In this document: piece after piece, positions 6,316 to 8,874 of the stretch
How positions within the stretch are numbered: the first letter of the stretch is position 1
Layout of the letters: each line of letters begins with the position of its first letter
NCBI GenBank assembly: GCA_963605115.1
Contig: CAVCTM010000086.1
Coordinates: forward strand, 1 to 8,874
Direction of reading: 5' to 3'
DNA length: 8,874 nt
Source: SVKR01 sp963605115
GTDB taxonomy: Bacteria; Bacillota; Clostridia; Oscillospirales; Oscillospiraceae
Translations under genes and position numbers: made by a program
Notes under the pieces: generated by a model
What the model saw: only the letters and a program-made list of their open reading frames with translations
The model's database searches: none
What the model was told of the DNA's origin: nothing

Positions 6316-7051
6316 ATAAATTCCCCGTCGCATACATCAGCGCGGTGAGCGCTGCGAGCGGCGCGGTCTCGCAGCGGAGGATGCGCGGACCCATGGCGCA
6401 GATGCGGAAGCCGATCTTTCGCGCGAGCTCCTCCTCGAAGGGCTCGAAGCCGCCCTCCGGTCCGGTCAGGATCGCGGCGGTGGCGACAGACCCCGCCTGC
6501 TCGATGGCGTCGCGCAGCTCCATGCGCTCGCCGGTCTCGTACATAAAAAGCGGGAGCTCCGTTTTCGCGGCAATGTCCAGCGCCTCGGCGAAGCTGCCGA
6601 CGGCGGAGACGGTCGGGATGACGCCGCGTCCGGACTGCTTTGCCGCTTCCTCGGCGATGCGCTGCCAGCGCGCGAGCTTTTTCTCCAGCCCCTTCTCGTC
6701 CGGGCGCGCCACGCAGCGGTGGCTCACGAAAAACACGATCTCGCTCGCGCCGGACTCCGTGCATTTCTGCACGATAAAGTCGCTCCGCTCGCCCTGCTTG
6801 GGCAGCCCGGCGAGGATCGTGCAGCGCACGCTCGGCTCCGCGGGACAGGGGACGGAGTCCACGACCTCCGCCTCCACCTCATCCGGGGTGATGCGCCGGA
6901 TGGTGCAGTGGTGGTCGGTCTTTTCGCCGTCGCAGACGACGATGGCGTCGCCGATCTTCAGGCGCAGCACCTTCGCGTGCTCCGCGTCCGCGCCCGTGAT
7001 GAGCACGGTCCCGCCGGCGAAATTGCCGCCTGTCATAAAAAATCTGGGCAT
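6314..7051 (-). CDS. rsmE: 16S rRNA (uracil(1498)-N3)-methyltransferase
   Basis: The 245-residue protein has the two-part RsmE layout. An N-terminal PUA-like RNA-binding domain (about 1-70, with HAKVLRLKIGD near 25-35) is followed by a SPOUT methyltransferase domain with a C-terminal knot. Seen motifs are LPKQGERSDFIVQKCTESGA (83-102), RWQRIAEEAAKQSGRGVIP (128-146), LTGPEGGFEPFE (195-206) and GPRILRCETAPLAAL (221-235). The enzyme methylates N3 of U1498 in the decoding centre using S-adenosylmethionine. Cys replaces the usual Thr in RILRTETA. I chose the ATG at 7051 because an AGGAGG site lies at 7062-7067 and MPRFF is the standard N-terminus; the upstream ATG at 7114 would place the promoter inside the gene. 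The often-linked prmA gene is absent here. Confidence 0.96.
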   Translation of the reverse strand: MPRFFMTGGNFAGGTVLITGADAEHAKVLRLKIGDAIVVCDGEKTDHHCTIRRITPDEVEAEVVDSVPCPAEPSVRCTILAGLPKQGERSDFIVQKCTESGASEIVFFVSHRCVARPDEKGLEKKLARWQRIAEEAAKQSGRGVIPTVSAVGSFAEALDIAAKTELPLFMYETGERMELRDAIEQAGSVATAAILTGPEGGFEPFEEELARKIGFRICAMGPRILRCETAPLAALTALMYATGNL

Positions 7052-7085
7052 GGTGATCGCCCTCCTTTGCTGTCGCTTACCACTC

Positions 7086-7114
7086 ATTATGCCACATCTG
7101 TCGCGCGATTGCAA
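7086..7114 (-). promoter_or_regulatory. Promoter of rsmE
   Basis: On the minus strand TTGCAA (7109-7114) and CATAAT (7086-7091) are 17 bp apart. This predicts a start near 7079 and a leader of about 28 nt that contains the AGGAGG site. Confidence 0.7.
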
Positions 7115-7163
7115 GCGGCGGCATAGAATTATGCGTGAGGAAAAAAACAGGGAGGGAGCCGGA

Positions 7164-7634
7164 ATGGAGGAAAACTGGAGCGAGGCGCTGGCGCAGCTGG
7201 AGCGCGTCTGGCAGCGCGTGGCGGGGAAGGAGACATCAGAAATGCCGCCGGAGCGCGCGGCGGGGGCGCCGGACGTGCTCGCGGCGGAGCGGGATGCGGC
7301 GCAGCGGCTGCTGGAGGCGGCGGCAAGCGGCGGACGGGCGTCGGCGGCGCTGCGGGAGATGGCGGGGGAGTGCGCGGCGGCGGCGCGGGAGATAGCCGCG
7401 GAGGAATTCCTGCGCTGCGGCGCGCTGCCGGAGCGGGGGAACGCCCCGCGCGCGGAGGACGGGCTGCTCCCGCGGCTGCGCGCGGCTTACCTCGCCCTTG
7501 CGCGGGCGGAGGCGGCTTATGCCGCGGCGGGGGACATAGCCCCGGAGCGCGCCGCGCTCTATGCCCGCCTTGCGGCGAAAAAACCGGCGCAGCGCCGCCG
7601 CGTCTTCGCGATCGTCGCGGGGCTGATGGCATGA
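7164..7634 (+). CDS. Small Ala/Arg/Glu-rich helical protein, possibly a degenerate ferritin-like protein
   Basis: The 156-residue protein is not firmly recognised. It has no signal peptide or membrane segment. The pattern suggests four or five amphipathic helices: about 3-21 (WSEALAQLERVWQRVA), 38-54, 61-85 (ALREMAGECAAAAREIAAEE), 101-122 and 127-155. An N-terminal LERVWQRV followed by paired helices with LRE-A-E----AREIA-EE resembles small ferritin-like/rubrerythrin-like proteins of gut Clostridia. The expected ExxH metal ligands are missing and there is no His at all, so any such protein would be metal-free. I chose the ATG at 7164 because GGGAGG precedes it by about 7 nt; the in-frame ATG at 7131 has no ribosome binding site. 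The gene is divergent from rsmE, and I could not find a convincing promoter. GC content is strikingly higher than in neighbours. Confidence 0.65.
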   Translation: MEENWSEALAQLERVWQRVAGKETSEMPPERAAGAPDVLAAERDAAQRLLEAAASGGRASAALREMAGECAAAAREIAAEEFLRCGALPERGNAPRAEDGLLPRLRAAYLALARAEAAYAAAGDIAPERAALYARLAAKKPAQRRRVFAIVAGLMA

Positions 7635-7661
7635 AAAAAGCCGCCCTTATGTGCGGGCGGC
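7634..7661. terminator. Hairpin at the end of the helical protein gene
   Basis: GCCGCCC (7640-7646) and GGGCGGC (7655-7661) form a perfect 7-bp stem directly after the stop codon TGA (7632-7634). The clear run is AAAAAA on the left, so the T run belongs to a minus-strand transcript. On the plus strand only GCTTGTGT follows. It is probably the end of the plus-strand gene acting weakly, or a two-way barrier next to the ncRNA promoter. Confidence 0.55.
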
Positions 7662-7685
7662 GGCGCTTGTGTCGAAAATAAACCC

Positions 7686-7713
7686 TTGCATTTTTGAAAA
7701 AAGCGTGTACAAT
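7686..7713 (+). promoter_or_regulatory. Promoter of the structured RNA at 7720-8166
   Basis: TTGCAT (7686-7691) and TACAAT (7708-7713) are separated by 16 bp, giving a predicted start near 7720. No ribosome binding site with a credible reading frame follows. The pair lies 25 nt after the hairpin that ends the preceding gene. Confidence 0.7.
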
Positions 7714-7719
7714 AGGAGT

Positions 7720-8166
7720 CGAGGAAACGCGAACAGCGGCAGAATATGGCGAGGAGGTCACTCGCCATATTCCTGTGACAAGTGAAACGCCCACTCAACA
7801 CAACAGCCTGAATCGGCTGCGCCACGAAGCCTATTATAACCGCCTCCCCCTCCTTTTTCAAGTGGCAACATTTGAGTCGGGGTGCGGTTTTATAAGTTTT
7901 TTGTGTTAGCTATCGACGAGAGCGGTGTTGAGTGAACACGTTCGCCAGACGTGTCGTTTAACACCGCTTACCGTGTTTCCGACGGCAGACGCCCGGTCCA
8001 TCCACCTCTACACACCTACCTCGGATTTTCTCGGAGAGCGGGCTTTGTCCATTACCCCGTTCCCGCCGGGCGTCTGTTCGTCGGCCCTCCGCGTGCTTTT
8101 CGCGCAGGGTAATAAAAAAGCAGAGGCGCATGGTGCCGCAAGCACTGTGCGCCTTTGCTTTTTTCG
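7720..8166 (+). ncRNA. Structured non-coding RNA of unidentified family, about 450 nt
   Basis: Promoter and strong terminator bracket a gene-free stretch with many complementary segments. A 9-bp stem P1 (GGAAACGCG 7723-7731 with CGTGTTTCC 7972-7980) closes domain I. Domain I contains a perfect 11-bp hairpin (AATATGGCGAG 7743-7753 with 7761-7771), a small AGCC/GGCT hairpin (near 7806-7817), an ATAACCGC/GCGGTTTTAT arm with an inner CCCC/GGGG step (7836-7895), a hairpin CAAGTG-GCAA-CATTTG with a GNRA loop (7859-7874), and AGCGGTGTT/AACACCGCT (7921-7968). Domain II is closed by CCGACG plus CAGACGCCCGG (7979-7996) with CCGGGCGTCTG plus CGTCGG (8066-8084). CCCT-CGCG/CGCG-AGGG (8085-8109) follows. 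Reading frames here lack ribosome binding sites and protein-like composition. I see no tmRNA tag, RNase P GAGGAAAGTCC core or SRP GGAAGG core. A raiA-type or divergent 6S RNA is possible; I cannot confirm either. Confidence 0.65.
8114..8164 (+). terminator. Terminator of the structured RNA
   Basis: A 17-bp stem, 16 Watson-Crick pairs plus one G-T, joins AAAAAAGCAGAGGCGCA (8114-8130) and TGCGCCTTTGCTTTTTT (8148-8164). A small GTGC/GCAC inner hairpin sits in the loop. The A and T runs make it efficient on both strands, and it insulates the HMA gene promoter that begins 14 nt later. Confidence 0.88.
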
Positions 8167-8177
8167 CAAAAACCCTC

Positions 8178-8206
8178 TTGCAAAATGGGGATTGGTGCGC
8201 TATAAT
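8178..8206 (+). promoter_or_regulatory. Promoter of the HMA-domain protein gene
   Basis: TTGCAA (8178-8183), a 17-bp spacer and a perfect TATAAT (8201-8206) predict transcription from about 8213. Confidence 0.85.
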
Positions 8207-8216
8207 GCAGACGTAC

Positions 8217-8234
8217 TTAGTTAAAGTAACCTAA
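8217..8234 (+). promoter_or_regulatory. DtxR/IdeR-like operator at the start of transcription
   Basis: TTAGTTAAAGTAACCTAA is an imperfect palindrome: TTAG-TTA on the left mirrors TAACCTAA on the right with one base missing. It resembles the TTAGGTTA-type boxes bound by DtxR/IdeR metalloregulators. It overlaps the predicted +1 region, where a bound repressor would block transcription. The similarity is by eye; the regulator gene is not in the window. Confidence 0.5.
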
Positions 8235-8255
8235 CCCACAAGGAGGTCAAGCGTT

Positions 8256-8510
8256 ATGACAGAGACAAAAGTGAAGATCAGCGGCATGGCATGCGGCATG
8301 TGCGAGGCGCACGTCAACGACTGTATCCGCGAAGCCCTCTCCGTGAAGAAGGTCACGAGCTCCCACACCAAAGGGGAGACCGTCATTCTCTCCGAGGAGC
8401 CCATCGACGAAGCCAGGCTCCGCACCGCCATCGACGACACCGGCTACGAGGTGACGTCCGTCACGTCCGCCCCCTACGAAAAGCACGGACTGTTCGGAAG
8501 GAAAAAGTGA
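8256..8510 (+). CDS. Small heavy-metal-associated (HMA) domain protein
   Basis: The 84-residue soluble protein is a single ferredoxin-like HMA domain. The metal motif GMACGMCEAHVN (10-21) supplies Cys13 and Cys16, and the fold ends with the usual DDTGYEVTSV (60-69). The charged C-terminal tail ends in HGLFGRKK. The CGMCEAHV form differs from the classical copper-chaperone MTCxHC. Related single-domain proteins with this motif and a GLFG tail are frequent in Clostridia, from memory. Likely roles are binding or delivery of Cu+ or another soft metal; the DtxR-like box upstream hints at iron- or manganese-linked control instead. A full AAGGAGG site lies 9 nt before the ATG. No P-type ATPase or other partner is adjacent; the gene has its own promoter and terminator. 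Confidence 0.9.
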   Translation: MTETKVKISGMACGMCEAHVNDCIREALSVKKVTSSHTKGETVILSEEPIDEARLRTAIDDTGYEVTSVTSAPYEKHGLFGRKK

Positions 8511-8543
8511 AAAAAACCGCCGCCCACGAGGGCGGCGGTTTTT
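8511..8543 (+). terminator. Intrinsic terminator of the HMA-domain gene
   Basis: CCGCCGCCC (8517-8525) and GGGCGGCGG (8530-8538) form a perfect 9-bp stem with an ACGA loop. It is flanked by AAAAAA and TTTTT and begins directly after the stop codon. Confidence 0.92.
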
Positions 8544-8637
8544 CGAGGGTGTCAAAAAAACCTGAGAGCTGCGATTTTAAAGGTCTCCCCTGTGTAAGGG
8601 GAGGTGGCTGCCGCGAAGCGGCAGACGGAGGGACTGC
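8544..8637 (-). repeat. Interspersed bipartite palindromic repeat, copy C (inverted)
   Basis: In reverse orientation the order is CAGTCCCTCCGTC, hairpin CTGCCGC-TTC-GCGGCAG (8624-8608), hairpin CTCCCC/GGGGAG (8603-8585), CTTTAAAA, CGCAGCTC and TTTTTTTGACA. This is the same order as copy A, and the tail is more like A than D. The GC hairpin has different arms from A and D but the same loop. Copies C and D face each other across about 80 nt. Confidence 0.78.
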
Positions 8638-8717
8638 TGCGGAAAGCTGAGATTTTTGCCGACCTTGCCGGCTCCACCGCGGCTAACTGAGCATGGCGTG
8701 AATCCAAGTCTGCATGA

Positions 8718-8806
8718 CAGTCCCTCAGTCGCGCTTCGCGCGCCAGCTCCCCTTACACAGGGGAGCCTTGAAAGGGTGCCGCTTCGCGGCGATAATTCTA
8801 ATTAAA
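8718..8806 (+). repeat. Interspersed bipartite palindromic repeat, copy D
   Basis: TCCCTCAGTCGCGC starts the copy. It has the CGCGC-TTC-GCGCG hairpin, then GCTCCCC/GGGGAGC (8746-8752 and 8760-8766), almost identical to copy A. After GAGCCTTGAAA it diverges from A and instead has a third hairpin GCCGC-TTC-GCGGC and ATAATTCTAATTAAAA, as in the tail of copy B. The gene-free stretch from 8544 to the window end is made mostly of copies C and D; I see nothing supportable at 8641-8717. Confidence 0.75.
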
Positions 8807-8835
8807 ACCGAACCAGCCCCGACCTTAGGGGGAAT

Positions 8836-8860
8836 CCAAGGGGGTCGAAGACCCTCTTGG
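8836..8860. other. Perfect hairpin of unknown role at the window edge
   Basis: CCAAGGGGGTC (8836-8846) and GACCCTCTTGG (8850-8860) pair over 11 positions, including one G-T, with a GAA loop. No T run follows on either strand, so it does not look like a terminator. It may belong to another small repeat or to a feature cut by the window end. Confidence 0.45.
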
Positions 8861-8874
8861 TCGTTCAGGAAAAG

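Noticed and set aside
7121..7134. GCATAGAATTATGC as operator or -10 for the 7164 gene
   Set aside because: The palindrome has only 5-bp arms and no -35 at a usable distance; I could not support a promoter for this gene.
6093..7163. N-terminal extension of the plus-strand helical protein back to 6093
   Set aside because: The open frame runs antisense through rsmE and repeats; the ribosome binding site at 7151-7156 supports the ATG at 7164.
7129..7794. Minus-strand Pro/Arg/Ala-rich reading frame
   Set aside because: It is a shadow of the very GC-rich plus-strand gene at 7164-7634 and runs through the ncRNA promoter; composition is not protein-like.
7720..8166. tmRNA, RNase P RNA or SRP RNA as the identity of the ncRNA
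   Set aside because: I looked on both strands for an AANDN..-type tag and tRNA-like ends, a GAGGAAAGTCC core, and a GGAAGGAAGCAGC-like core; none is present. GAGGAAACGC at 7721 is only a partial resemblance to the RNase P core.
7925..8224. Small plus-strand reading frame (99 codons) inside the structured RNA
   Set aside because: It has no ribosome binding site, crosses the RNA's terminator and the next promoter, and its bases are accounted for by pairing segments.

Overview
The window reads as chromosomal DNA of a GC-rich, anaerobic, gut-type Firmicute, most likely in the order Oscillospirales. That is an inference from protein style, AGGAGG ribosome binding sites, -35 boxes of the form TTGCAA/TTGCAT, and short bipartite palindromic repeats of a kind I associate with this order. 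I see no phage, transposase, CRISPR or conjugation gene. The layout is single genes, each with its own promoter and intrinsic terminator, rather than a long operon.

Five protein genes are on the minus strand. From left to right they are: a membrane ion-pumping pyrophosphatase (hppA, 181-2175); a DegV-family lipid-binding protein (2554-3438); an XRE-type regulator with a C-terminal membrane domain and a TTG start (3609-4193); an AGCS-family sodium:amino-acid symporter (4308-5720) behind a tandem glycine riboswitch (about 5886-6066); and the 16S rRNA m3U1498 methyltransferase rsmE (6314-7051). Two small protein genes are on the plus strand. One is a very GC-rich all-helical protein divergent from rsmE (7164-7634), possibly a degenerate ferritin-like protein. 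The other is an 84-residue HMA-domain metal-binding protein (8256-8510) whose promoter is followed by a DtxR/IdeR-like operator.

The most unusual region is 7680-8170. A clear promoter (TTGCAT-16-TACAAT) and a strong 17-bp terminator hairpin with a T run bracket about 450 nt without a credible protein. Within it are a 9-bp stem closing about 260 nt, a perfect 11-bp hairpin, a GCAA-capped hairpin, an 11+6-bp long stem closing a second domain, and mutually exclusive helices of 7-10 bp. I read it as a structured non-coding RNA of a family I cannot name with certainty. I do not see the hallmark motifs of tmRNA, RNase P RNA or SRP RNA.

Other regulatory structure is dense. Upstream of hppA two divergent promoters are arranged symmetrically back to back. 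One drives hppA through a leader that can fold into a 5'-terminal stem. The other points into an immediate terminator and would make only a ~45-nt RNA. Four or more copies or fragments of a two-hairpin interspersed repeat lie at 33-118, about 6147-6325, 8544-8637 and 8718-8806. Their hairpin arms differ in sequence but keep complementarity and the TTC loop.
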